64,000 bases of DNA from Archangiaceae bacterium. GTDB lineage: Bacteria; Myxococcota; Myxococcia; Myxococcales; Myxococcaceae. The notes below the pieces were generated by a model. The model saw only the letters and a program-made list of their open reading frames with translations. It ran no database searches and was not told the origin of the DNA. Positions 15,874 to 25,445 of the stretch are shown piece after piece; positions within the stretch are counted from its first letter, which is position 1, and the number at the start of each line of letters is the position of its first letter. A program made the translations under genes and the position numbers. Location of the stretch: NCBI GenBank assembly GCA_016714225.1, contig JADJNS010000008.1, positions 186,001 through 250,000 of the forward strand. The letters are read 5' to 3'.

Positions 15874-18866
15874 GGCCGGCCTCCCTTCACGCCGGGGCCG
15901 TTGAAGCCGGGCGTGCCGTCGCGATCGAGCAGAAACGGGTTGGTGAACGCGTACGGGTAGCCGTTTCGGGTGATGTTGGCGAAGTGGAAGCCGGGGTCGG
16001 TCTCGGCGGGGAAGGGCGGATCTGCGAGCGGCCCGTAGTCGTCGCCCTTGGGCACGTCGTCTTTGTCGATCTTCCCGTCGCCGTTGTTGTCGGTGGTGTC
16101 GGGCATGCCGTCGGGCGCGCCGTTCAGGCCACCCGCCAGGTCGGCGGTGGCGGGAAACGCGGGGCCCGCCTCGACCACCACCCACGCGTCGCCGGTCACC
16201 CCGTCGAGCAGCTCGCTCAGGGCCAGCTCTCCGTCATAGGCGACGTAGAGCTGATCGCTGAACGCGTAGTCGGGGGTGGTCGGCAGCGGAGCCGCCGCCA
16301 GCGTCTTCACCACCTGGCCGTTCACCACCACCCGCACCTCGGGCACGGTCGCCCACGGCGCGGTGGTCACCTTCAGGTGCAGCTTGCCGCCGGCGAGCGG
16401 CGCGAACGGCTCGAGGCCGAAGCTCTTGAGGCCGGTGGCGCCGTCGACGGTGGCCTCGATGATCGGCCCGCTGGTGCCGAGCACCCGACCGGCGTGAATC
16501 GCGTTGTCGAACTTGTCGATGTCGAAGAGGGGCCCCGGGTCGGTGCCGGCCCACACCAGGTTGCGCGGCAGCCCCACGGTGCTGTCGACCAGCGAGTGCG
16601 AGTCGGAGTTCGCGGTGCCGGTCTTCACCCGGCCTTGATTGAGCAGGTAGAACCAGAACTGCCGGTACTGAATCAGCTCGCTGTTCTGCGAGCCGTTCAT
16701 CACCTCTTGCGAGTGGTGCGCGTCGTTGAAGAACTCGGCGCCCTTCGGCTTGCGCACGTAGACGCCGCGGCCGTCGCTGCCGTCGTCGCTGGCGGGCAGG
16801 TCTTTGCGCAGGTCGAGCTTGATGGCGCGGGGGAAGCCGAGATCTCTCCCGAACTCGCTGACCGCCCAGGGGTGGTTCAGCTGAATCACGCCGGTCGAGG
16901 TGGTGAAGCGGCGCGCCGCGTCGGTGAACAGGTTGCCGGGCTCGATCTGCTCGTCGAACGGAGCGCCGTTGCGCGGCTGGGTGGGGTCGAACCTCAGCGG
17001 CCAGAAGATGTAGTGGCCGATCACCAGCGGGAACCCGTAGTTGGGTATGCGCATCCACGGCACGTGGCCGGTGGTCTCGACCCCGGTGATGGTGGTCATG
17101 CGCGAGCTGAAGCCCAGCTGCGAGACGATCGCGCCGTAGTCGTGCACCACGTCGTGATCCGTGGCGACGATCACGTCGAGCTCGCTGGCGGCGAACGAGA
17201 GCACCCGGTCGAAGTCGGGAATCGAGCTGTCGAAGCTGGCGGCGCCGTGCACGTGCAGGTCGGCGCTCAAGGTGCCGGTGGGCTGCAGCCCCACCAGCCG
17301 CTCGAGCTGAAAGGTGACGGTGGTGGCCACCGTCGCGTCGACGGTGAACAGCTGGTGGCCCAGCGACCAGAACGGCCCGTGGTACGCGTAGAGGTGGTAC
17401 TTGCCGCGCGGGAGCTCGGCGTTCGCCACGCCTTGCTGCACCAGCACCCGGTTGCAGGCCGGCGAAGGCCCGGGAGGCGCCCCGAGCCAGGGCGAGCAGG
17501 TGGTGTACTCCCCGTAGAAGCTGCCCGAGGTCGAGCTCTTCGTCTCGTCGTCGGCGGGCACCACGAAGATCTCGGAGTCGAGCACGTTGTTGCCGCCCGC
17601 CTCGGTGACCTCGAAGCGCACGCTGGCCACGGTGGGGTCGACCACGCTGAGGGTGCCCAGGTCGGTGTCGGCGCCAGGCGCGTCGACGGCCCGCTCGGCC
17701 ACGGTGCGCCCGAACGCGCTGACGGTGAGCACATACGACTTGCCCGCCGGCACGGTGAGGGTGAACGCGCCGGACTTGTCGGTGAGCGCCTGGCTCCAGG
17801 GGGTGAGCGCTTCGGCGTCTTGCCCCAGCGAGCCCTCGGAGATGAGCAGGGTCGCGTCTCTCTCGGCCCCGAGCGGTATGCCGCCCGCCCGCTCGACCCT
17901 GCCGGTGAGGGTCACGAACTTCTCGCCCAGAACCTGCTCGCGAACCTTCAGCGCGACGCGCGCCGCGGCGTCGACATCTCTGCCGTCGGTGACCGCGAGG
18001 AAGCGATCGAACGCGAGCCAGCCACGCGGTGGCGCGACCCGCGGGGTGACGCCGGCGGTAGAGACCACCTCGCTGTTGAAGCCGGTCAGCGAGCCGTCGG
18101 TGCAGCTCACCGCCGCGTAGCTGGCGTTCTCGCCGTTGTGGAAGCCGAAGGTGAGGAAGGGGAAGGTCTGGTACGCGCTGTTGATGGTGGTCAGCTCGAA
18201 CGAGGGGTGCGCGAAGCCCTGCCCCTTGCCGGCAGTGAACGGAAGCGGCTCGCGCTTGGACCAGTAGAAGCCGTCGGCCAGCGCCCAGTACTGGTTGTCG
18301 GGCGAGGCGTTGAGCACCTCGGTGCGCACCCGAACTCCGGGGTCGCACGGCTTGAGCTCGTACCGGGTGTAGATGGGCATGTCGAGGTGCCCGTCGAGCG
18401 CGCCCTTGAGCTGCACCGCCACGAAGTCGGGGCGCTGATCGATGATCTCGAGCGAGGTGTAGCGGGGCTCGTCGCCGGGGAGAATGCCGGTCACCGGGAA
18501 GATCTCGTTCACCGCGTCGGTGTTGCCGGCGCGGGTGGCGAGATCGATCAGCGAGCCGCCGGTGATGTCGAGGTAGTTCTGGTTGCCCAGGCCCGAGATC
18601 ACCACCGTGGTGAAGGCGTTGCGCAGCACCACGTCGCCTTGCGCCGCCAGCGCGTTGGTGCCGCCCGGCCGCGCGTCGGGCATGCCCGCGGCGATGGTGA
18701 ACACCTCGAGCTGGCCGGCGCTGGCGCCGTCGCAGGTCAGGGTGAGCTTGGGGCAGGGCGCTTCGACCTTGCAGGTGGCGTCGCCCCCGATACAGCCGAC
18801 CTTGGCGCAGCCGCCCCCGAAAGCTGCGACGAGCACTGCTGCGACGACCGCCCCGATTCGGTTCAT
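15870..18866 (-). CDS. Secreted PHP-domain metallohydrolase (CehA/McbA-like), lipoprotein
   Basis: 998 residues from ATG 18866; the frame is open upstream but overlaps the previous gene. Lipobox FGGGC near residue 19. The first half holds beta-sandwich regions, including a carboxypeptidase-regulatory-like part (LTGRVERAGGIPLG, GAFTLTVPAGKSY). The PHP metal centre is in the second half: LSADLHVHGAASFDSS, ATDHDVVHDY, a conserved QLNHPW, and TANSDSHS. This set is typical of CehA/McbA-family hydrolases. Near the C-terminus DNNGDGKIDKDD is an EF-hand-like calcium loop. It overlaps both neighbours by ATGA. The substrate is unknown; such enzymes cleave phosphoesters or carbamates. Confidence 0.85.
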   Translation of the reverse strand: MNRIGAVVAAVLVAAFGGGCAKVGCIGGDATCKVEAPCPKLTLTCDGASAGQLEVFTIAAGMPDARPGGTNALAAQGDVVLRNAFTTVVISGLGNQNYLDITGGSLIDLATRAGNTDAVNEIFPVTGILPGDEPRYTSLEIIDQRPDFVAVQLKGALDGHLDMPIYTRYELKPCDPGVRVRTEVLNASPDNQYWALADGFYWSKREPLPFTAGKGQGFAHPSFELTTINSAYQTFPFLTFGFHNGENASYAAVSCTDGSLTGFNSEVVSTAGVTPRVAPPRGWLAFDRFLAVTDGRDVDAAARVALKVREQVLGEKFVTLTGRVERAGGIPLGAERDATLLISEGSLGQDAEALTPWSQALTDKSGAFTLTVPAGKSYVLTVSAFGRTVAERAVDAPGADTDLGTLSVVDPTVASVRFEVTEAGGNNVLDSEIFVVPADDETKSSTSGSFYGEYTTCSPWLGAPPGPSPACNRVLVQQGVANAELPRGKYHLYAYHGPFWSLGHQLFTVDATVATTVTFQLERLVGLQPTGTLSADLHVHGAASFDSSIPDFDRVLSFAASELDVIVATDHDVVHDYGAIVSQLGFSSRMTTITGVETTGHVPWMRIPNYGFPLVIGHYIFWPLRFDPTQPRNGAPFDEQIEPGNLFTDAARRFTTSTGVIQLNHPWAVSEFGRDLGFPRAIKLDLRKDLPASDDGSDGRGVYVRKPKGAEFFNDAHHSQEVMNGSQNSELIQYRQFWFYLLNQGRVKTGTANSDSHSLVDSTVGLPRNLVWAGTDPGPLFDIDKFDNAIHAGRVLGTSGPIIEATVDGATGLKSFGLEPFAPLAGGKLHLKVTTAPWATVPEVRVVVNGQVVKTLAAAPLPTTPDYAFSDQLYVAYDGELALSELLDGVTGDAWVVVEAGPAFPATADLAGGLNGAPDGMPDTTDNNGDGKIDKDDVPKGDDYGPLADPPFPAETDPGFHFANITRNGYPYAFTNPFLLDRDGTPGFNGPGVKGGRP

Positions 18867-19957
18867 GGCCACCCGTCCCATCCGTGTGAGGCGTGGCAGG
18901 AATCGCCGATCAGATCCAGGTAGATCTGCGGCTGACTCGTCTTGAGCTGCTTCATCTTCTCGTCGCCGAGCACCTTGTCGGCGTCGAGCGCGCGCACCGC
19001 GCTGTCGAGGTAGGCCTTGGCGCGCGCGATGGCCTGCTTCTGCGCCGCGTCGGGTGACCACTTGAGATCGGTCTTCAGCCGCGCGGTGGTCTCGAGAAAG
19101 TGGCCGTAGAACTTCACCATCTGGGTGAGCACCTGCAGCCGGTACTCGCGCCCACCCGCTTCGAGGGCGGCGTCGTACTGCTGCCGCTCGGACTCGAGCC
19201 GGTAGAAGAGAATCGCCACCTGGGTGTCGACCCGGGTGCCCCAGCGCTTGCGCACCTCGGGGTGGCGCGCCCAGCTCAAGACCGCCTGCACGAAGTGCAG
19301 CCCGCCGCAGGGGTGGGCGTAGATGCCCTGCTTGCGCTTGGGCACCATCGCGTCGCCTTTGCCCATGCCGTTCTTCAAGTCGAGCGTGGCGCGCTCGAGC
19401 TCACCCAGCGCCTCGTCCATCACCTTCACCAGCTCGGGGTCGGTCGGCGGCGTGGTCTGGGAGAAGAGGTCGAGCGTCCACGCGACGTCTTTCCAGTACT
19501 CGTCGCTGGCGGGGGTGTGGCGAAAGCTCTTCTTCGCCTCGTCGACCAGCTCTTTGAGCGTCACGGCGCCCCAGCGGGTCTTGTAGCGCGTCGAGAGGGG
19601 CACCCCGGCCAGCACCAGCGTCTTGGCGATGAGGTTGGTGTGCGGCTCGATCGGCGTGCCGTCGGCGCCGTAGCGCGCGAAGCCGAAGCGCGCACCCTGG
19701 CCCGGCCCGCCGTCGGGCAACCGATTCTCGAGGAGGAAATCGCCGATCATCACGTCTGCTGCTTTACGACCGTCGGCTGCCACGAAATTGGCACCGAGGG
19801 CAGTGACGCCATGCGCCAACGCCCACGGGTTTTTGGTGTCGGCGGCGAACAAGAGGCATTGATCGTGCAGCGCTTGTTGTGCGAAAGGGCGCCCAGCCAT
19901 CGGGGTGCCCGCAAGGGCGACGTTACTCAGCAGCAGGCCGACTCCGATTCGAAGCAC
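18863..19957 (-). CDS. Secreted protein of unknown function in the PHP-hydrolase operon
   Basis: 364 residues if GTG 19957 is used, which gives a compact signal peptide (LRIGVGLLLSNVALAG). GTG 19993 would add 12 residues and overlap the divergent gene. The mature part is helical, with conserved-looking GGPGQGARFGFARYG, EPHTNLIAKTLVLAG and IYAHPCGGLHFVQAVL, and ends in GDSCHASHGWDGWP, where Cys and two His residues close together could bind metal. I do not recognise the family. It overlaps the PHP-domain gene by ATGA, so it is probably made and exported with it. Confidence 0.75.
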   Translation of the reverse strand: MLRIGVGLLLSNVALAGTPMAGRPFAQQALHDQCLLFAADTKNPWALAHGVTALGANFVAADGRKAADVMIGDFLLENRLPDGGPGQGARFGFARYGADGTPIEPHTNLIAKTLVLAGVPLSTRYKTRWGAVTLKELVDEAKKSFRHTPASDEYWKDVAWTLDLFSQTTPPTDPELVKVMDEALGELERATLDLKNGMGKGDAMVPKRKQGIYAHPCGGLHFVQAVLSWARHPEVRKRWGTRVDTQVAILFYRLESERQQYDAALEAGGREYRLQVLTQMVKFYGHFLETTARLKTDLKWSPDAAQKQAIARAKAYLDSAVRALDADKVLGDEKMKQLKTSQPQIYLDLIGDSCHASHGWDGWP

Positions 19958-19981
19958 GCGGCTATATAAGGCGAAATTTCG

Positions 19982-22900
19982 ATGCGACGTCACTGGGCAG
20001 CAGCGGTGTGTTTGGCGCTGTGGGCGGCGCCCGCATTCTCCCAGTACGTCTCGACGCTGACGCCGGGCGTGCAGTACCCGACGCTGACCTCACCCACCAG
20101 CATCGCGCTGCAGGCGCCGGCGGCGACCCCGCCCAACGATCGCGGCCGCGCCACGGTGCCGATGGGCTTCAACTTCCCCTTCTACAACAAGACGTATTCG
20201 GCGGTGACGGTGACCGCGAACGGCATGCTGTTTCTCGAGCCGTCGACCGCGATCAACCTCACGTCGGACTTCGGCTTCAACTTCGCGATGCCGAACGTGG
20301 GCGCCGAGCCCAAGGCGATCATCGCCCCGTTCTGGGATGACCTCGACGGCAAGAACGCCTCGAGCGTGCTGCGGCGCCAGGCGGTGTTCGACGCGAGCAA
20401 GGGCGGCACCGGCCTGGCGATCGAGTGGAGCAACTGGAGCGAGGTCTTCGGCACCTATGATCTCAACTTCCAGGTGCGGCTGTGGCCCAACGGCCTGGTC
20501 GACTTCTATTACGGCAACATGATCGGCACCGGCGGCACGCCGTCGATCACCTGCGGCATCGAGAGCCCCGACGGCTCGAAGGCCACCCAGAGCAAGCCGT
20601 GCGCGCTGGCCGACGGCGGCATGACCACCGCGGCGTGCACCCTGGCCGACTTTCCCAACGACGTGCGCATCTCGTTCGGGCCGGCGCCGGGCCCCGACAT
20701 CTCGGTGCTGCGGCTGCAGGTCGACAGCATCGTGCCCAGCGGCGGCAACCTGCAGATCGCCACCTCGGTCTTCCTGCGCAACTTCGGCAGCCTCGCGACG
20801 GGGGCCTTCAAGTACCGGCTCTACCTCTCGGCCGACACGGTCTATGACCCGTCGGATCTCGAGCTCTCGCCGACTCCGCACGCGGTGGCCTCGATTCCCG
20901 CGCTGGGCAGCTTCAACGAGTCGGTGACCAGCACCGTGGCGCGCCCGGCCGCGGGCACCTACTACGTGCTGGTGGTGGCCGACTCTGACAGCGAGGTCAC
21001 CGAGTCGAACGAGCTCAACAACAGCGCCATCAACGGCGTGCCGCTCAGCAACGGCGTCGACCTGGTGGCCGAGAACATCGTCGGCCCGCCGCTGGGGGGC
21101 CCCGGCGACATGGTGAGCAACACCGTCACCTTCAGCAACCAGGGGCTCGACCCGGCCGGCAGCGTGAAGGTGCGCATTCTGCTGTCGATCGACACGCTGC
21201 CCGACGTGACCGATCGCATCGTCTACGACGGCACCCTGAGCGTGGCGGGCGGCCAGAACGTGAACCAGGCCCTCAGCTACCTCTTGGCGGGCTCGGTGCC
21301 GGCGGGCGACTACTACTTCATTCTGCAGCTCGACCCCGACAACACCATCGCCGAGCTCGACGAGACCAACAACCTCAAGGTGTCGCTGGCGCGCTTCACC
21401 GCGATGCAGGCCGATCTGATCGTCGAGTCGATGCGGGTGCTGCGCACCGACGCGCCGTACAACCCGGCGTCGGTGGCGTTCTTCGGCGAGCAGATTCGGC
21501 TCGAGGCGGTGGTGAAGAACCAGGGCGGGGCCTCGGCGCCGAACGTGACGGTGGTCTTCTACCTGTCGGACAATGAGACCCTCAACGGCATCACCGACCC
21601 GTTCATCGTCGATGTGCCGGGGCTGGCGCTGCCCTCGGGGCAGTCGCAGACGGTGACCGTCACCGCCACCGTGCCGACCAAGGCGGTCGACATGAGCGTG
21701 CTGGCCGCCGGGCCGTACTTCTTCTTCGCGGCGGCGGTGGGGGTCGGGCTCAACGAGACGCAGACCAACAACAACGCGCTCAAGTCGCCGCCGATGCTGG
21801 TGCGCACCCCGGCGCCCGACCTGACCGCCACGCTGATCGTGGGGCCCGCGCAGATCGGCGCCGGCGAGCAGATGGTGGTCACCCGCACCCTGGGCAACAT
21901 CGGCAACCGCCCGGCGGCGGGCGTGCGCTACCGCTACTACCTGTCGGCCAACACCATCGTCACGCCGAACGACCTGCCGCTGAAGATCAAGACCTCGACC
22001 GGCCTGGTCGACGACCGCATCGTGGCGCTGGGGGTGGGGGCGAGCGATCACGCGACCGAGATCGTCGAGGTGCCCCAGAGCGTGCTGCCCGCGACGTACT
22101 ACCTGGGCGTGCTGCTCGACCCCGAGCTGCAGGTCGACGAGGTCGATCACGAGAACAACGGCCTCGCCGGGCAGCAGATCACGGTGGTGGCGCCGGGGCT
22201 CGCCATCGACACCCCCGCGCTGCCCGACGCGCTGCTGGGCGCGCCCTATTCGGCGCAGCTCGCCGGCCGGGGCGGCGACGGCACCTACCAGTGGTCGCTC
22301 GCGCCGGGCTCGACGCCGCCGCCGGGTCTCACCCTCTCGGCGCAAGGCTTCATCACCGGCACTCCGACCGCCGAGGGCGCGTTCTCGGTGGGCCTGAGGC
22401 TCTCGTCCGACGGGCGCATCGCCGATGCGGTGCGGGTGCTGAGGGTGGTGACCGCCACCACCTCGCTGTTCGTCAGCACGGTCGACCTGCCTTCGCCGGC
22501 GCGCATGGTGCCGTACGAGGCGCACCTGGCCGCGGGCGGTGGTCGCGCTCCGTACACCTGGTCGGTCGAGACCGGAGTGCTGCCCCAGGGCATCACCCTC
22601 GCGACCGACGGCACACTGAGCGGTCAGGCGCAGCAGGCGCTCGGCACGCGGTTCGACTTCGCGGTGCGGGTGCGCGACTCGGTCGGCAACACCGACGTGA
22701 AGGCGTTCACCCTGGTGATCGTCGACGCGACGGCGCTGATCATCACCACGTACTCGCTGCCGGTGGCCACCGCGGGCTCTCCGTACGCGGTCGACATTCA
22801 GGCGCAGAACGCCGGCATGGCGCCGCTGTCGACGCCGCTCACCTGGTCGCTGGCGACCGGCTTTCTGCCCAGCGGGCTGCAGCTGATGAAGCTCGACGAC

Positions 22901-23386
22901 AAGCTGCTGATCAGCGGCACGCCGCTGGTGGCGGGCATCTTCCCGTTCTCGATCGAGGTGGTCGACGCGCGCGGCCGCAGCGACAGCTCGAGCCTGGTGC
23001 TCGAGGTGCGGGCGCAGAACGTCACGGTGCAGGGCGACGTGCCGGCCGAGCTGGTGCCCTCGCAGCGCGTCTCGGTGCAGTTCACCCTGGTGGGGCCCGC
23101 CCCCGCTCGCGTGGTGTGGACGGTGCGCGACGGCAAGCTGCCCGACGGGCTGAGCATGGACGAGTCGGGCCTGCTCTCGGGCGACGTGGCCGCCAACGCC
23201 GACCTCGGCACGTACAGCTTCATCGTGGCTCCCACCGCCGACGGCAAAGAGCTGACCTTCGCGACCTACTCGACCGACGTGGTGACCGAGCTCTCGGCGA
23301 AGCGCGGCTGCGGCTGCAGCGGCGCCGAGGGGCTGCTCGTGCTGGGGGCCGTGGCGATGCTGCTGCGGCGGCGCCGCGCTGTCTGA
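19982..23386 (+). CDS. Large secreted CARDB/He_PIG repeat protein with MYXO-CTERM anchor
   Basis: 1134 residues. Signal peptide 1-20 (ending PAFSQ). About 40-235 is a beta-sandwich with NGMLFL and IIAPFWDDLDG. About 238-740 carries four CARDB-type repeats, each with the YLS-(A/D)-(D/N) and LDP/DSDxxxxExxExNN signature. About 741-1100 has four He_PIG Ig-like repeats (PYSAQLAG, GTYQWSLAPG, GLTLSAQGFITGTP and equivalents). The last 25 residues are CGCSG, a hydrophobic helix and RRRRAV, which is the MYXO-CTERM sorting signal, read by a myxosortase for surface attachment. It is probably an adhesin or surface scaffold. A TATATAAG box at about 19962-19969 leaves almost no leader. Confidence 0.92.
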   Translation: MRRHWAAAVCLALWAAPAFSQYVSTLTPGVQYPTLTSPTSIALQAPAATPPNDRGRATVPMGFNFPFYNKTYSAVTVTANGMLFLEPSTAINLTSDFGFNFAMPNVGAEPKAIIAPFWDDLDGKNASSVLRRQAVFDASKGGTGLAIEWSNWSEVFGTYDLNFQVRLWPNGLVDFYYGNMIGTGGTPSITCGIESPDGSKATQSKPCALADGGMTTAACTLADFPNDVRISFGPAPGPDISVLRLQVDSIVPSGGNLQIATSVFLRNFGSLATGAFKYRLYLSADTVYDPSDLELSPTPHAVASIPALGSFNESVTSTVARPAAGTYYVLVVADSDSEVTESNELNNSAINGVPLSNGVDLVAENIVGPPLGGPGDMVSNTVTFSNQGLDPAGSVKVRILLSIDTLPDVTDRIVYDGTLSVAGGQNVNQALSYLLAGSVPAGDYYFILQLDPDNTIAELDETNNLKVSLARFTAMQADLIVESMRVLRTDAPYNPASVAFFGEQIRLEAVVKNQGGASAPNVTVVFYLSDNETLNGITDPFIVDVPGLALPSGQSQTVTVTATVPTKAVDMSVLAAGPYFFFAAAVGVGLNETQTNNNALKSPPMLVRTPAPDLTATLIVGPAQIGAGEQMVVTRTLGNIGNRPAAGVRYRYYLSANTIVTPNDLPLKIKTSTGLVDDRIVALGVGASDHATEIVEVPQSVLPATYYLGVLLDPELQVDEVDHENNGLAGQQITVVAPGLAIDTPALPDALLGAPYSAQLAGRGGDGTYQWSLAPGSTPPPGLTLSAQGFITGTPTAEGAFSVGLRLSSDGRIADAVRVLRVVTATTSLFVSTVDLPSPARMVPYEAHLAAGGGRAPYTWSVETGVLPQGITLATDGTLSGQAQQALGTRFDFAVRVRDSVGNTDVKAFTLVIVDATALIITTYSLPVATAGSPYAVDIQAQNAGMAPLSTPLTWSLATGFLPSGLQLMKLDDKLLISGTPLVAGIFPFSIEVVDARGRSDSSSLVLEVRAQNVTVQGDVPAELVPSQRVSVQFTLVGPAPARVVWTVRDGKLPDGLSMDESGLLSGDVAANADLGTYSFIVAPTADGKELTFATYSTDVVTELSAKRGCGCSGAEGLLVLGAVAMLLRRRRAV

Positions 23387-23401
23387 CGGTTGGTTCGGGC
23401 A

Positions 23402-23461
23402 CGGGCACGCCTGACGTGAACGTCCGACGAGGGTCGTGGTCGTCAGATAGTGAGGCGTGCC
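23402..23461. terminator. Hairpin between convergent surface-protein and YdjM-like genes
   Basis: GGCACGCC (23403-23410) pairs with GGCGTGCC (23453-23460), and inside it TGACG pairs with CGTCA, giving a long imperfect stem. It lies in a 117-bp gap between convergent stops. A bidirectional terminator is likely. Confidence 0.5.
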
Positions 23462-23503
23462 TGCGCGGGTGCCCGGGCGTCGGGGTTCTGCTCGCTCAGC
23501 CTC

Positions 23504-25282
23504 TCAGGGTGAGCCGCCGTCGAGGGTGAGGCGCGGGGTGGGCGCGGTGTCGTCGACGCTCGCCTTCGCGAGGGCGTCGATGAAGGGCCAATCGAGGTGG
23601 GGGTTCGCCTCGAGGCCGGTGCCGCCGTCGACGAGCAGGGGGCCGCCCTCGCTGAAGGCGACGTTGTCGGGGCCGTTGCCGGGCTCGCCGCGCCAGCGAC
23701 CGCCGATCACGTCGCCGCTGGCGTCGAGGGCGAGGGTGGCCGACCAGGTGAACGGCACCGGGTGCAGCCCCACCCGCTGGTAGTCGCCGTCGCGGCTGGC
23801 GGGCTCGTCTTCGCTGGCGAGCGGCAGCATGGTCGAGCTCAGCGTGAAGCTGAAGTCGACGTCGACCAGGCGGTCGATGCGCGGCGCCAGGCCTTCTTCG
23901 ACGGGCTCGGTGGTGCGGGCGTAGGCGGGGCGGGTGACGTCGACGCGCGCCGCGGCGACCGCGTAGTACTGAGACTGGGCGGTGGGGTGCACCTCGACCA
24001 TGAACGAGCGGCGCGCGCGTCCGAGGGTGTTCAAGGTGGCGACGAACAGGCCGCCGGGGTTCATGCTGCAGCGCTCGCCCACGTCGAACGCGCTCACCTG
24101 GCAGATGCCGCCCAGAATGCTGTTCTCGGCGCCCCAGTAGTACGACTTGGCGAGCAGCGCCTTCACGTCGATGGGGTGAAAGCGCACCGCGCGCCCGCTC
24201 GGAGAGACCACCTCGACGGTGCGGTAGGGCTCGGGGCGGTTCATCGACGCGGCGGCGACGCCGTTGCAGAGGCCGAACCAGAACCGCGGGCGCGGGCGGC
24301 GGTTGTGGGTGTCGTCGAGCGAGGCGCGGGTGGCGGCCCAGCTCGGGTCGTCGTGGGCGAGGTCGTACTTCTCGGTGGGGGCGAGGCCTGCCGGGTCGCC
24401 CGCCACCGCCGGTGGCGAGGTGCCGGTGAGGGTGCGGGCGAGCAGGGTGAAGCGGCTGTCGGCCCAGCGGCCGGCCTCGGACCCGAACCAGGCGGGGAAG
24501 AAGCTCCCCGACCACGGCACCTCGGCGGGGGTCAGCTCGCGGCCGAGCAGCGGCTCGAGCGATGAGAAGCGGGTGACCAGCTGCTGCTCGGGCAGACGGT
24601 CTTTGGGGATCCACCCCAGGTCTTCGTCGGAGCCGCGCGCGCCGTAGCCGCGCAGCAGGCGCTCGCGGGTGGGCGCGAAGAGCGCCGGGAGCAGCAGCCA
24701 GAGCGTCGCGGTGACGAGCACCCACCCCAGGGTGACGGTGGTGAGCGCGCGCGAGGGCGCCTCGCCGTCGCGGAAGCGGCGAATGACCCGGGTGACGATG
24801 GCCAGGGGCACCAGCAGCAGCAGCAGCTCGTCGAAGAGGACGATCGCCCCGAGCTTGCCGAAGTACTCGGGCACCCCGAGCGGGCAGACGGGCAGCGGGC
24901 GCAGCGGCGAGAGCAGGCGCGCGCGGGAGAACGGAGAGAAGAGCGCGACTCCGACGTCTCCGCGGGTGAAGAGATCGACCAGGCCGTGCGAGGCGCCGGC
25001 GAAGAAGAGCAGCGCGAAGACGCGGGGGCGCTCGGTGCGGAAGAAGGCGACGGTGAGCGCGCCCGCGAGCACGGCCGCGAAGCCCAGCGAGTGCAGCAGC
25101 CCGCGGTGCCCCAGCAGGTCGGGGCCACGAAGGTCGAACACCGGAGCCACCACGTCGAGGTCGGGCACCGCCGCGCAGCAGACCGCGGCGAGCGCCAGCC
25201 GGAGTCGGGGTATGCTCGCCGGCAGACGTGCGGCCCGCCCTGCGAGAAGGGGCACCGCGACATGCGTGAGCAGCGACGCCAC
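23504..25282 (-). CDS. YdjM-like (DUF457) membrane protein with large extracytoplasmic domain
   Basis: 592 residues. The N-terminal 200 residues hold about five or six membrane helices and the YdjM/DUF457 signature: LTHVAVPLL, PDLDVV, GHRGLLHSLGF, and SHGLVDLFTRGDVGVALFSPF. This family is annotated as membrane-bound metal-dependent hydrolase, with His/Asp residues facing the membrane. A further hydrophobic segment near 215 leads to about 370 mostly soluble residues, which are not part of the usual short YdjM and have no motif I recognise. The fusion is unusual. No partner gene is adjacent. Confidence 0.8.
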   Translation of the reverse strand: MASLLTHVAVPLLAGRAARLPASIPRLRLALAAVCCAAVPDLDVVAPVFDLRGPDLLGHRGLLHSLGFAAVLAGALTVAFFRTERPRVFALLFFAGASHGLVDLFTRGDVGVALFSPFSRARLLSPLRPLPVCPLGVPEYFGKLGAIVLFDELLLLLVPLAIVTRVIRRFRDGEAPSRALTTVTLGWVLVTATLWLLLPALFAPTRERLLRGYGARGSDEDLGWIPKDRLPEQQLVTRFSSLEPLLGRELTPAEVPWSGSFFPAWFGSEAGRWADSRFTLLARTLTGTSPPAVAGDPAGLAPTEKYDLAHDDPSWAATRASLDDTHNRRPRPRFWFGLCNGVAAASMNRPEPYRTVEVVSPSGRAVRFHPIDVKALLAKSYYWGAENSILGGICQVSAFDVGERCSMNPGGLFVATLNTLGRARRSFMVEVHPTAQSQYYAVAAARVDVTRPAYARTTEPVEEGLAPRIDRLVDVDFSFTLSSTMLPLASEDEPASRDGDYQRVGLHPVPFTWSATLALDASGDVIGGRWRGEPGNGPDNVAFSEGGPLLVDGGTGLEANPHLDWPFIDALAKASVDDTAPTPRLTLDGGSP

Positions 25283-25445
25283 CCTTCAGATGCTAGCGCG
25301 ATGGGCGTTTGGGGGTTGCAAAACGCCGAAATGACTCGAGAAAGATGATCATCCTCCCGATGACGGATGTCGGGCGGTCGAAGAGAGGCAGATAGTGCTT
25401 TTCACCAACCGAGCAGCCCACCCAACTTTCGAAAGGGACCCTCAC

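Noticed and set aside
15732..18923. 1063-codon plus-strand frame opposite the PHP-hydrolase gene
   Set aside because: Composition is Arg/Gly/Val/His-rich, as expected of an antisense frame in GC-rich DNA; the minus strand has full domain content.
20090..22525. 811-codon minus-strand frame opposite the CARDB/He_PIG gene
   Set aside because: Antisense shadow with no signal peptide or motif.
25370..25445. Sigma-54 promoter before the Flp pilin
   Set aside because: GG and GC pairs are present (GGCAGATAGTGC), but the spacing is two bases short of the -24/-12 rule.
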